Source: JBNJEM01 sp051745935 | Lineage (GTDB): Bacteria; Planctomycetota; Planctomycetia; Pirellulales; Pirellulaceae | DNA: 26,409 nucleotides | Assembly (NCBI GenBank): GCA_051745935.1 | Contig: JBNJEM010000027.1 | Location: 1-26,409, forward strand | Reading direction: 5' to 3' | Shown: positions 8,270-15,928 of the stretch, in pieces | How positions within the stretch are numbered: position 1 is the first letter of the stretch | Layout of the letters: each line of letters opens with the position of its first letter | The notes under the pieces: generated by a model | Seen by the model: the letters and a program-made list of their open reading frames with translations, nothing else | Told to the model about the DNA's origin: nothing | Databases searched by the model: none | Made by a program: the position numbers and the translations under genes

Positions 8270-9403
8270 TTACGCCGTTTCGAGCATGAGCTGCCGAAAT
8301 TGCTCAAACAAATACCAGCTGTCGTGCGGCCCCGCCGATGCTTCCGGATGATACTGCACACTGAAAGCCGGCGCCGCACGATGACGAAACCCCGCGATCG
8401 TTCGGTCATTGAGGTTGCGGTGCGTCACCGCCAGGCACGTGGGCAGCGTTTCATCCTCCACGGCAAAACCGTGATTCTGAGCCGTGATCTCCACCCGCCC
8501 CGTGTCTAGATTCAACACCGGTTGATTCGCGCCCCGGTGCCCGAACTTCAATTTGAATGTCTTGCCGCCGCTGGCCAGCGCCAAGAGTTGATGCCCCAAG
8601 CATATCCCGAAAATGGGAATCTTACCGATCAAGGCCCCAATCGTGTGAATCGCGTAGTCCACCGGCTCGGGATCCCCTGGCCCATTGGACAGAAAGATCC
8701 CATCCGGTTTCAGCCCCAGCACCTCGCTGGCCGCCGCCGTCCCCGGAACCACCGTCACCCGGCACCCCAGGTCGTGCAAATGGCGGGGAATGTTCCATTT
8801 CATGCCAAAATCCAATGCCACAACGTGCAGATTCCCCTCCGCGGGCCTGAGCTTTCCGGATCCGCCTAGCCTCGCCCATGGACTTAACCCTTGTTCCCAA
8901 CGGGACGACCCGTCCGGCAAAACCTCCCGCACCAGGTCGCGTCCCACCAAGCCCGGACTGGACTTCGCTTTTTCCACGAGCTTCGTGTCGTCCAGTTCGG
9001 TGGAAGAGAGGATCCCTTTCATCGCTCCGAAGCGGCGTATCCGGCGTACCAGAGCCCGGGTGTCGATGCCGGTGAGCCCGATGACTGCGTGTTGCACCAG
9101 GTAGTCGTGCAATAAACCGGTGGCCCGGAAATTACTTGCCACTCGACTGTTCGCCCGCGCGATAAACCCAGACAACCGCGGACGAACACTCTCCACGTCC
9201 TCTTCATTGACGCCATAATTGCCGATTTGCGGATAGGTCATTGTCACGATCTGGCCGCGATAACTGGGGTCGGTAAGGATCTCTTGATACCCCGTCATCG
9301 ACGTGTTAAAGACCACTTCCCCCGCGACTTCACCCCTCGCGCCAAAGGATTCTCCCGTCAACACCGTCCCGTCGTCCAAAGCCAGCTTTGCTACCTGAGT
9401 CAT
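8270..9403 (-). CDS. carA: Carbamoyl-phosphate synthase small (glutaminase) subunit
   Basis: Hydrolyses glutamine and feeds ammonia to the CarB subunit for carbamoyl phosphate, the precursor of pyrimidines and arginine. 377 residues, normal for CarA. The N-terminal CarA domain has GEVVFNTSMTGYQEILTDPS and YPQIGNYG. The C-terminal class I glutamine amidotransferase domain has the nucleophile elbow GICLGHQLLALA and the catalytic His-Glu in YHPEAS. The frame is open to 9502, but family proteins begin with a sequence like MTQVAKLALDDGTVL, so ATG 9403 is chosen. carB is not in the window. The upstream neighbour on the same strand is alaC, 356 nt away, so there is no sign of a car operon. Confidence 0.94.
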   Translation of the reverse strand: MTQVAKLALDDGTVLTGESFGARGEVAGEVVFNTSMTGYQEILTDPSYRGQIVTMTYPQIGNYGVNEEDVESVRPRLSGFIARANSRVASNFRATGLLHDYLVQHAVIGLTGIDTRALVRRIRRFGAMKGILSSTELDDTKLVEKAKSSPGLVGRDLVREVLPDGSSRWEQGLSPWARLGGSGKLRPAEGNLHVVALDFGMKWNIPRHLHDLGCRVTVVPGTAAASEVLGLKPDGIFLSNGPGDPEPVDYAIHTIGALIGKIPIFGICLGHQLLALASGGKTFKLKFGHRGANQPVLNLDTGRVEITAQNHGFAVEDETLPTCLAVTHRNLNDRTIAGFRHRAAPAFSVQYHPEASAGPHDSWYLFEQFRQLMLETA

Positions 9404-9759
9404 CGTCGCTCGCCATACCCTCATCAGGAACTCGTTCGGATACCACCGGAAAACCACGCAAAGCAGAGAAAGGCTCGGTTTCACCAACGTCTCGTCCGCC
9501 ACGGGGGATGGCCACGTTCGTTGCTAAAGCCAATCACTCCCAACCGCTTGGGGGCCACCGGCTTGTCCCGTGGCGTCTCACGTTCATCGCCGCCGGAACC
9601 ACCGGGCGCGCATTGTACCGCACGGACCGCCAGTCGAATATACCGGCCGCGGCTCTGGAAGGCCATCGCGCGAGCTTTTGGGATTTGCGTGGAACAAGGA
9701 GGCGAACGCCCTTGGGTCCCCACGATGCGAGGGTCGGCCAACCGGCCAAGGCCAGCCGG
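9404..9759. other. Intergenic region between alaC and carA
   Basis: Presumably holds the carA leader and promoter, but I could not identify convincing boxes. Its only recognisable element is the hairpin at 9555-9586, related to the MITE-like element near 24.2-24.4 kb. Open frames here look like GC-driven noise. Confidence 0.4.
9555..9586 (+). repeat. Solo hairpin repeat related to the MITE-like element
   Basis: CCACCGG-CTTGT-CCCGTGG, an imperfect 7-bp stem, followed by a segment ending TCACGTTC. The same hairpin with the same TCACGTTC flank forms the left inner arm of the element at 24182-24436. Here only one arm is present. Confidence 0.65.
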
Positions 9760-11049
9760 TCAACGATCTTCGACGCGTGGCGTGTCGTGCGTGGCGTTTT
9801 TTCGCGGCCCCCGTTGTAGACAGCGCCCGATTTGGCGAACCGCCTGCCGCAAACGGTTTTCGTTTTCCACCAAGGCCAGTCGAACATAGCCCTCACCGGC
9901 GGGCCCGAAACCGCTACCCGGGCTGACCACGACATCGGCTTTTTCGAGGAGCATCATTGCAAACTCCATCGAACTTACTGTCTCCGCCCACGCATGTGGT
10001 AACCGGGCCCATACGAACATGCCGGCCTTCGGGGGATCGACCACCCAACCAATCCGGCGCAGTCCTTCGACTAACACATCGCGACGATTCTGATATTTCC
10101 GGCATTGTTGTTGTACGGCGGCGTCCCCGTGACGCAACGCCACGATGGCCGCTACCTGTATCGCCTGGAACATGCCATAGTCGTAATAGCCCTTGATGAT
10201 CCCCAAACCACGGATCATTTCAGCGTTTCCGCTGCAGTATCCGACCCGCCAGCCGGCCATGTTGTACCCCTTGCTCATCGTGGTGAATTCCACCCCCACG
10301 TCGATGGCCCCCGGCGCGGCGAGGAAGCTGGGGGGGTCGTAGCCATCAAAGGCCACGTCAGCATACGCGAAGTCACTGATGACCATGAAACCATGGCGTT
10401 TGGCCAAGCGGACCACGTCGACGTAAAACTCCGGTTCCACGGTGACGGTCGATGGGTTATGAGGGTAGTTTAGAATAAGCAATTTGGGGCGAGGATAAAG
10501 ATGCTGACAGGTGTAGGAAATGTTGGTCAAGAACTTTTCGCCATCCCGGACCTCCAACGCGATCGCGTTTCCCGCCGCCAAGGCCACGGCATACATGTGA
10601 ACGGGAAAATAGGGAGCCGGAATGATTGCCGTGTCTCCTGGCCCCATGAGCGTCAGGCACATATGGCTGAATCCTTCCTTGGACCCCAAACAGACCATGG
10701 TTTCGGTGTCGGGATCCAGCCGCACCCCGTGCCGCTTCAGATACTTGCTGGCAATTTCGCGCCTCAAGTTCTTGATTCCATTCGACTTGCTGTACCCATG
10801 GTTTCGTGGGTCGCGTGCCGCTTCGGCTAACTTGCTCAACACACGTGGCTCCGGCGGATCGGACGGATTGCCCATCCCGAGGTCAATGACGTCGTGGCCC
10901 TCCCGGCGCTTCTGGTAAAGCAATTGGTTGATGCGGCCGAACATGTAGGCCGGCAGCCGTTCCACGCGTGAAGCAAATCGCACGGCAAACGGCGGTTCCG
11001 ACCCTGACGGCGGACAATCTTCATGGTTTATTTCGTGTCGTCGATTCAT
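9760..11049 (-). CDS. alaC: Alanine-synthesising class I/II aminotransferase, AlaC-like
   Basis: A fold-type I PLP aminotransferase, expected to make alanine from pyruvate and glutamate. 429 residues against about 412 in E. coli AlaC, with extra residues at both ends. Family stretches are DVIDLGMGNPSDP, HGYSKSNGIKNLRR, GSKEGFSHM, NYPHNPS, SDFAYADVAFDGY and the PLP-lysine motif SKGYNMAGWRVG with Lys260. The C-terminal block VVVSPGSGFGPAGEGYVRLALVENENRLRQA parallels AlaC closely. Related subgroups include LL-diaminopimelate aminotransferases, so the substrate is not certain. GGTGAG lies about 6 nt before ATG 11049. Confidence 0.85.
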   Translation of the reverse strand: MNRRHEINHEDCPPSGSEPPFAVRFASRVERLPAYMFGRINQLLYQKRREGHDVIDLGMGNPSDPPEPRVLSKLAEAARDPRNHGYSKSNGIKNLRREIASKYLKRHGVRLDPDTETMVCLGSKEGFSHMCLTLMGPGDTAIIPAPYFPVHMYAVALAAGNAIALEVRDGEKFLTNISYTCQHLYPRPKLLILNYPHNPSTVTVEPEFYVDVVRLAKRHGFMVISDFAYADVAFDGYDPPSFLAAPGAIDVGVEFTTMSKGYNMAGWRVGYCSGNAEMIRGLGIIKGYYDYGMFQAIQVAAIVALRHGDAAVQQQCRKYQNRRDVLVEGLRRIGWVVDPPKAGMFVWARLPHAWAETVSSMEFAMMLLEKADVVVSPGSGFGPAGEGYVRLALVENENRLRQAVRQIGRCLQRGPRKNATHDTPRVEDR

Positions 11050-11464
11050 GTGTCACTCACCACTGACCTGCGAACAGGATGGTTTTCCTAGTGGTTATCC
11101 GCGGGCCGCGGCAAGCTGTTTCGAATTCGCTGACCCGCGTGGCGCCGTCTCACGGCTCAATTCCAAGGTAGGGTATAATGACGCCGCCATTGCACTCTTA
11201 TAGGGTAGGCGGAGGAACACGGCTAGAGCCACTGTGCCCGGACGTTTTGCCCGTGACAAACCAGTGGCCACGCTCGGTTGCCCCACCACGGCACGGACGC
11301 GTTTTGCCCGCGAAGAGTGTCGTTCATTCATCTTGGCGAAAGAGCGGGATACGTGCTACCGCGCCAGCGACGGATTTTCGCTGAATGTACACGGCCGATC
11401 CGATGTTCGAGGGGGCCACGCCGGATTCCACGGAGGCGGCGTATTTGTGGAGCTCATACCAAAA

Positions 11465-11510
11465 CAGCCGCTGACGTGACGTGCCACGCCAGCGGCTGGA
11501 GTAAGCCGCT
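11465..11510. promoter_or_regulatory. Mutually exclusive hairpins (attenuator-like)
   Basis: Three arms are seen: CAGCCGCTG (11465-11473), CAGCGGCTG (11490-11498) and AGCCGCT (11504-11510). Arm 2 can pair perfectly with arm 1 (9 bp) or with arm 3 (7 bp), but not both. No U-tract follows on either strand. It lies about 420 nt upstream of alaC (minus) and could simply be repeat debris. Confidence 0.35.
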
Positions 11511-11540
11511 CGCAAAGTTACGCAACCATGAGATTCCATG

Positions 11541-11640
11541 CCGGTCGCGGACGAGTTGGTCCGGCGCGGGTCCGACCAACGGGAGGACGGCTTGCGCCGG
11601 GCAGCTTTCCATTCGGACAAATCGAACCGCCTGAAATATA
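11541..11640 (+). repeat. Dispersed 100-bp repeat R1, copy C
   Basis: Complete 100-bp copy, the most diverged of the seven. It keeps GTCCGACCAACGGGAGGAC and GGCTTGCG. The frame starting at its CCG is open and is preceded by ATG (MPVADELVRRGSD). It lies just downstream of the PPIase gene stop. Confidence 0.9.
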
Positions 11641-11741
11641 TTCTATCTTCTTCCGCGTTTTGTTATAAAGGAGCTTGCCGGGCCATGTGTCGCCAGTCCA
11701 CGTGGCCGGAACTCGAGGCACTAGACGGGTGCCGGCCGCGG

Positions 11742-13739
11742 TCATTGCCGCCCCGCCGCCGTCTGGCGCTGGCTCAACTTGTTTGGAGACCGGGCCGTAT
11801 CAGGACCAGGAAGCTCTTTGTTGCGTGGCGATTGAAAGGAACCGATCAGGTAGTTTTCAATCGTCGCGTTGTCCTGAAGCTTCTCGAATTCATCCGCCAT
11901 GGCCAATCGCAGTTTCTTTTCGTGGATATCCTCGGCCAGTTCCTCGCGAACCTCTTCGTCGAGCGAACGGACCACGGGCGTGGTATGGCCGGTACAGCGA
12001 AGGATGACATGTCTTTTGTTCGAGACAATGATGCCGGAAAGTTCGCCTGGACTGAGTGAGAAGGCTTCACTTTCCAGTTCCGGCCGGCCACCATGCCGCC
12101 GGATCGGCGGAATCCTGCCAAAGTTTTCCCGCGAGACAGGATCGATGGAGTATTGATGAGCGAGCTGGCCGAAAAACTCCTCCGTGGGATTCCCGCGGGC
12201 CATCTCCCAGACCTTCTGGGCCTGTCGCTGGTTATCGAGCACGATGGCCAACGCTTCGACGCGGGGCCCATAGTTTGACTCAAACCCCTTCTGGATATCC
12301 TCCTCGGTGACTTCCACCCGGCCTCCCACCAGCTTCTTGAGCGCCACGGTGGGCCAGACGACGTCGCGGACGTAGAACTCGGGACTCGCTCCTGATTGCT
12401 TGGCGACTTCCTCCATCCACTTTTCGATATTGGGCGAGCCATCACTGTTGACATGTCCATACGCTTCCGCGGAGCGCGCGATTTCGGCATCGAGGTCTTC
12501 CTCGGTAACCTGTTGATCCTCCTTCCGAAGGGCCTGCCGGAGGATTCTTCGGTTGATTTCGCTTTCCAGGACCTCTTGGCCATGCCGCTCAACGCACTTC
12601 TCGGAGAGCTTCTTGATGGATATCTTTTGACCGTTAATGGTCGCCGCCACGCCCGGCATCCGCTCACTCAAGTCCGGGTCATTCATGACATTGACAATTT
12701 CAGCATCGTCCTGGAGTTGCTGGAACAGCGACGCGGAGACGCTTCGCAACTTCTGGTCTTTCAATCGATCGCGTATGCGGGCTTCAGCATCCTCCCGGAA
12801 GCGTTCCGCCACATACGTTTCCGGCATATGCTTTTCGCATTTCAAAATCATATACTGATCGGCCACTTCCAGCACTGGCGAGACTTCTCCTTCCTGGAGC
12901 GCGAAGGCCGTACGTTCCACCTTCTCGTTCCCAACGTGCTTTCGTATGGGGGGGATCAACCCGTGAACGCTCGCACTGGGATCCTCCGAATGCTGTTTCG
13001 CCAAAGCCCCAAACGTATCGGGGGCCTCCATGGCCTGCTCACGTAACTGCTCGGCCTGTTCGCGAGAGTTGACAATGATGGCGCGCGCTTTGACGCGTGG
13101 ACCGTATTCCGAGTCGAGTGCTTCCTGGACTTCTCCAGGCGTGCAGACGATTTGCTCGGCGGCCAATGCTTCCAATGCCAATTTCGGCCAAACGATCTCG
13201 TTACGGTATTGCTCCGGCGTGATATCCCGTTCCTGCTGCAACATGGTTAACCATCGGCTGGTCGTCAGGCCAAATTTTCCAGCCATGCGTTTGATTTCGG
13301 CTTCGACGTCCTCGCTGGTGGTCGAGATCCCTTTCTCTTCGCATGCTTGCCAGATGAGATGTTTGTTGACCATGTTCTCCAAGACATCCTCGCCGTGCCG
13401 CCGCAAGCATTGTTCAGCCAGCTCCTGTCGCGAAATCCGCTGCCCATTAACGGAAGCCATGCTGTCGGGATGGCTGGAAGAGGTTGCGTTAATCCGCGTT
13501 TCGGACGCGACCTTTGTCCCGCTGCTCTCGTCTGTCCCGCTGCTCTCGTCGGGGCGGGCTTCGTTGCCAGGCGGCCGCGCCGGAGCCTCTTCTCGCCCAG
13601 ACGCTTGCACGTCTCGCGGTCCAGAATAGTTGCGGAGCGCGATACACGTTCCCACGATGAACACCACACTCGCCACAATCGCGGCGCGGCGTCTCCAGTT
13701 CGCACGCGGCGTCTTGACATCTGTTACCTTGCAGGCCAT
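11742..13739 (-). CDS. Membrane-anchored tandem parvulin-type peptidyl-prolyl isomerase
   Basis: 665 residues. A basic N-terminus and one membrane segment (AAIVASVVFIVGTCIAL, about 19-35) are followed by a Pro/Glu/Ser-rich linker. Two homologous modules follow, each with a SurA-like N-terminal chaperone helix block (ASVNGQRISRQELAEQCLRR in the first, ATINGQKISIKKLSEKCVER in the second) and a PpiC/parvulin-like domain (FGALAKQHSEDPSAS then GLIPPIRKHVG; FFGQLAHQYSIDP then GRIPPIRRHGG). It probably assists folding on the outer face of the membrane. The duplication within one chain is unusual. ATG 13739 is chosen because GGAGG precedes it by about 8 nt. A GTG at 13838 would add 33 residues. Confidence 0.85.
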   Translation of the reverse strand: MACKVTDVKTPRANWRRRAAIVASVVFIVGTCIALRNYSGPRDVQASGREEAPARPPGNEARPDESSGTDESSGTKVASETRINATSSSHPDSMASVNGQRISRQELAEQCLRRHGEDVLENMVNKHLIWQACEEKGISTTSEDVEAEIKRMAGKFGLTTSRWLTMLQQERDITPEQYRNEIVWPKLALEALAAEQIVCTPGEVQEALDSEYGPRVKARAIIVNSREQAEQLREQAMEAPDTFGALAKQHSEDPSASVHGLIPPIRKHVGNEKVERTAFALQEGEVSPVLEVADQYMILKCEKHMPETYVAERFREDAEARIRDRLKDQKLRSVSASLFQQLQDDAEIVNVMNDPDLSERMPGVAATINGQKISIKKLSEKCVERHGQEVLESEINRRILRQALRKEDQQVTEEDLDAEIARSAEAYGHVNSDGSPNIEKWMEEVAKQSGASPEFYVRDVVWPTVALKKLVGGRVEVTEEDIQKGFESNYGPRVEALAIVLDNQRQAQKVWEMARGNPTEEFFGQLAHQYSIDPVSRENFGRIPPIRRHGGRPELESEAFSLSPGELSGIIVSNKRHVILRCTGHTTPVVRSLDEEVREELAEDIHEKKLRLAMADEFEKLQDNATIENYLIGSFQSPRNKELPGPDTARSPNKLSQRQTAAGRQ

Positions 13740-13885
13740 TTGGGTTCCTCCGTGAGCCAAATTCGTCGGGTCTTTACCACCGTATCGGGACTTGGTCATC
13801 GAACGGTTTTCGCTGTGTTGGAAACTCGGCACCCCCACCTACCGCTCACCGTCCTCGTCCCCGTCGTGACGGTATTGGATAGCGG

Positions 13886-13915
13886 AGTATAGGACCATTC
13901 GAACATTGAGGTCAA
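13886..13915 (-). promoter_or_regulatory. Sigma-70-type promoter of the PPIase gene
   Basis: On the minus strand TTGACC (13915-13910) is followed by an 18-nt spacer and TATACT (13891-13886). This is a near-consensus arrangement about 150 nt upstream of the chosen start, in the correct orientation. It would leave an untranslated leader of about 140 nt. Confidence 0.6.
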
Positions 13916-14064
13916 GAGATATTGAGAGGGGGCCACGCGCCCACGCATTCGGGCATGAGACCCCCCGTTGGGGCAGTCGTTCGCGTGGCTTGTCAAGACC
14001 GAAACGTGCCGGGGTGGTTTTGCACTTCAGGGGGGCGGGAAGCTCGGTTGTTTGTATCGGACGC

Positions 14065-14212
14065 TCCAGCCCTATTCTAGCGTAAGTTGTTTGGTTCCAA
14101 CCGGTTAGCGTGTTTCACGGACGAAAACGTAGCCACTGAAGACGCTGGATAAAACGCGATATTTCTGTCTTGCGTGGTTTTGGCTTGAAATGACAGTGAG
14201 ACAAAAAGATGA
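14065..14212 (-). repeat. Dispersed repeat R2, copy 2
   Basis: Inverted copy of 3094-3251. The most conserved 53 bp (14065-14117) differ from copy 1 at two positions. The rest is recognisable with small gaps up to the block AGACAAAAAGATGA at 14199-14212. It lies in the gap upstream of the PPIase promoter. Confidence 0.8.
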
Positions 14213-14403
14213 CACACAAAAAAAATCAAACACGGATTGCAAGATTGGGGGCCCGTTATCCCAAAACCACAGCCAAGTGTTCAGGGGCTCCCGGATGTCG
14301 CGCGCGCGAAGCGGTTTCCGCGTCAATGCCTCTCCCGGCTCGGACATCGCCGCGGCACGCTCAGTGCCGGCATCCCGTTCTGGTTAGCTGACCATCTGAT
14401 TCA

Positions 14404-14423
14404 CCCACGAGCAAGCTCGTGGG
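14404..14423. repeat. Perfect palindromic hairpin
   Basis: CCCACGAGC-AA-GCTCGTGGG, 9-bp arms around AA. It may be a REP-like palindrome. No U-tract adjoins it, so it is not called a terminator. Confidence 0.6.
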
Positions 14424-14472
14424 GGTCCCGGAAAGCGATGGGCGCGGGAGAGGGTACGGGCTGTTGGTGCCC

Positions 14473-14577
14473 GCAGGTGGATCTTCAACGCTTGCATCTA
14501 GGACGCGCTACAAACACGGGGCAACCTAGTCATTCTGTTTTGTGCAATTTCCGGCTTTTTCATCACCCCAGGCGCGG
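14473..14577 (+). repeat. Dispersed repeat R4, copy 2
   Basis: Aligns without large gaps to 1-105 in the same orientation, ending in the shared CTTTTTCATCA..CCCAG block. Its position between genes and its moderate divergence suggest an old dispersed element. Confidence 0.6.
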
Positions 14578-14680
14578 GGACCGGCGGGGATACCGATCGC
14601 ACGATTGTTGGTCGGTGTCCGCCGGAGTCGCACGCGGTGCCCATGCGGCGGCACGAGGAACACCTGCTCAGCTACGCGGC

Positions 14681-15928
14681 CTATTGTGGTTTTTCCTTGC
14701 TGTTCTCACTGGTTTCCCGCCAGCGGTCGCGCCACACATCGGCCGCTGCTTCGCGCAGGGTTCGTTTGTTCCACAGGTCGGATGACGGATTGGCAACAGA
14801 TCGGCAGCCAGGACTAGCAGCCAACAGGAGAAACTCGCGCTGTTCCCCAGGCTGCAGTGTCATCTCGTATTTGACGTTTCCGCTCTTGTAAAGGCCTTGA
14901 TCATTTTCGCCCCCCACGTCGACATAACGGACGGCCCGATGGTTGAAACGGCCGGCGATGAGCTGTTTTTCGTCGATGGGAGTGCTCGGCTCGAAGACCC
15001 AGATGGCGTTTAGGATCGGGTTACGGTCGGACGCCTCGGGATGGGGCGCGACAGTCACCTCCAATTGCCCGTCGCGATCCGCGTCGGTCGCATCGAAGCG
15101 GACCACGCCGGGCACGTGTTGTCCCCAGGCCTGGACGGGATCAATTGATCGTTTCTCGGCCCCTTCGACCAGAGCCACCATGGGGCGGATTCCGCTTGCG
15201 GGATGAAAGCTCTCGCAGAAACCCAGCATCACCGTTCGTTCTCCCCCGGCGGGGACGGTGAAACGATACTTGATCGGCACACCACCCATTCCGGCTGCAA
15301 TATTGCGGAACGCGGGATCGCAATCAATCGTTGGCTTAGCCCACTCAGGCATCGCCTTGACTCCCCCCACACACCCCCATTCACGCTGTTGGCGAATGGG
15401 TTCCAAGGGCACCGGGAGAACCAGCACGGGCCTTCCCTGGATGCTTCCCGTCGTTTCCCCGATGCGCATGTCTTCGGGAACGCACAATTCGAGTCGGACC
15501 TGGGCGACCTTCTCGCCTGTATTAGCCACCACCGACTCCAACACGTCGACCCCGGACGGCCAAACGGGCGCTCGATAGGCGGACTGGGTGAGTGCGACCG
15601 ATCCAGCTTGTATCCGTGTCACGGCCACGGGCATGGGCGCCTTTTCCAGGTGCTGGTCGATTTGTTTTGCTGGCGAGGGGGTCAGAATATCGATGCGAAC
15701 GGAGCCCCACGGTTCCACCAAGGCACCGTCCTTCGCAACCTCCGATGACGGCAACCCCGGGCTGCTCAAAGGGATCTCCGCCATGGCCAGCAGAGGGGCC
15801 AAACATACGGTCACGGTGATCCCGAGGCACAATAAGACGCCATAACAAAACCATTCACGTTTCCCATAATCCAAGGCGTTTTGGAAGCGGGCGCCAATTT
15901 TCGTGACCGGCTGTGAAATGCGGCTCAT
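14681..15928 (-). CDS. Anchored or secreted envelope protein of unknown function
   Basis: 415 residues. A basic N-terminus and a hydrophobic signal or anchor segment (FCYGVLLCLGITVTVCLAPLL, about 27-47) precede a large exported region predicted to be mostly beta strand. It includes a calcium-loop-like DATDADRDGQLEVTV and a C-terminal charged helix. I recognise no enzyme family. The start overlaps the stop of the upstream isomerase-like gene (ATGA), so the two proteins are probably made together. Codons 2 to about 30 (ISQPVTKIGARFQNALDYGK and on) are homologous at the DNA level to the intergenic repeat R3. Function is unknown; a structural or binding partner of the coupled exported protein is an inference. 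Confidence 0.78.
   Translation of the reverse strand: MSRISQPVTKIGARFQNALDYGKREWFCYGVLLCLGITVTVCLAPLLAMAEIPLSSPGLPSSEVAKDGALVEPWGSVRIDILTPSPAKQIDQHLEKAPMPVAVTRIQAGSVALTQSAYRAPVWPSGVDVLESVVANTGEKVAQVRLELCVPEDMRIGETTGSIQGRPVLVLPVPLEPIRQQREWGCVGGVKAMPEWAKPTIDCDPAFRNIAAGMGGVPIKYRFTVPAGGERTVMLGFCESFHPASGIRPMVALVEGAEKRSIDPVQAWGQHVPGVVRFDATDADRDGQLEVTVAPHPEASDRNPILNAIWVFEPSTPIDEKQLIAGRFNHRAVRYVDVGGENDQGLYKSGNVKYEMTLQPGEQREFLLLAASPGCRSVANPSSDLWNKRTLREAAADVWRDRWRETSENSKEKPQ
15839..15924 (-). repeat. Repeat R3, copy 3, forming the 5' coding end of the envelope-protein gene
   Basis: Blocks TTCACAGCC, CGCTTCCAAAACGCC, TTGGATTATGGGAAAC and ATGGTTTTGT on the minus strand match the intergenic R3 copies. 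The frame here is intact and encodes the N-terminal tail and the start of the membrane segment. The copy at 26011 is one base longer at the C run, so it would be frameshifted relative to this gene. Confidence 0.75.

Larger units (their letters stand above)
11050..11741. other. Repeat-bearing intergenic region between the PPIase gene and alaC
   Basis: About 690 nt. It contains R1 copy C (11541-11640), a set of alternative hairpins (11465-11510) and a GC palindrome near 11099-11111 (CCGCGGGCCGCGG). Short frames at 11324-11480 on both strands look protein-like (for example MYTADPMFEGATPDSTEAAY on plus from 11386), but they lack ribosome-binding sites and recognisable homology, so no gene is called. 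Confidence 0.45.
14213..14680. other. Repeat-bearing gap between R2 copy 2 and the envelope-protein gene
   Basis: No gene is supported. It contains a perfect palindromic hairpin (14404-14423) and R4 copy 2 (14473-14577). The open frames here are not protein-like. Confidence 0.4.

Noticed and set aside
9227..9889. 220-codon plus-strand frame between carA and alaC
   Set aside because: Mostly antisense to the ends of carA and alaC; no recognisable protein features.
11095..11331. 78-codon minus-strand frame upstream of alaC
   Set aside because: No ribosome-binding site or known motif, and basic low-information composition.
13997..14060. Possible fifth R3 copy on the minus strand (ACCGAGCTTCCCGCCCCCC)
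   Set aside because: Only a short C-rich block matches; the diagnostic TTGGATTA and ATGGTTTTGT blocks are missing.
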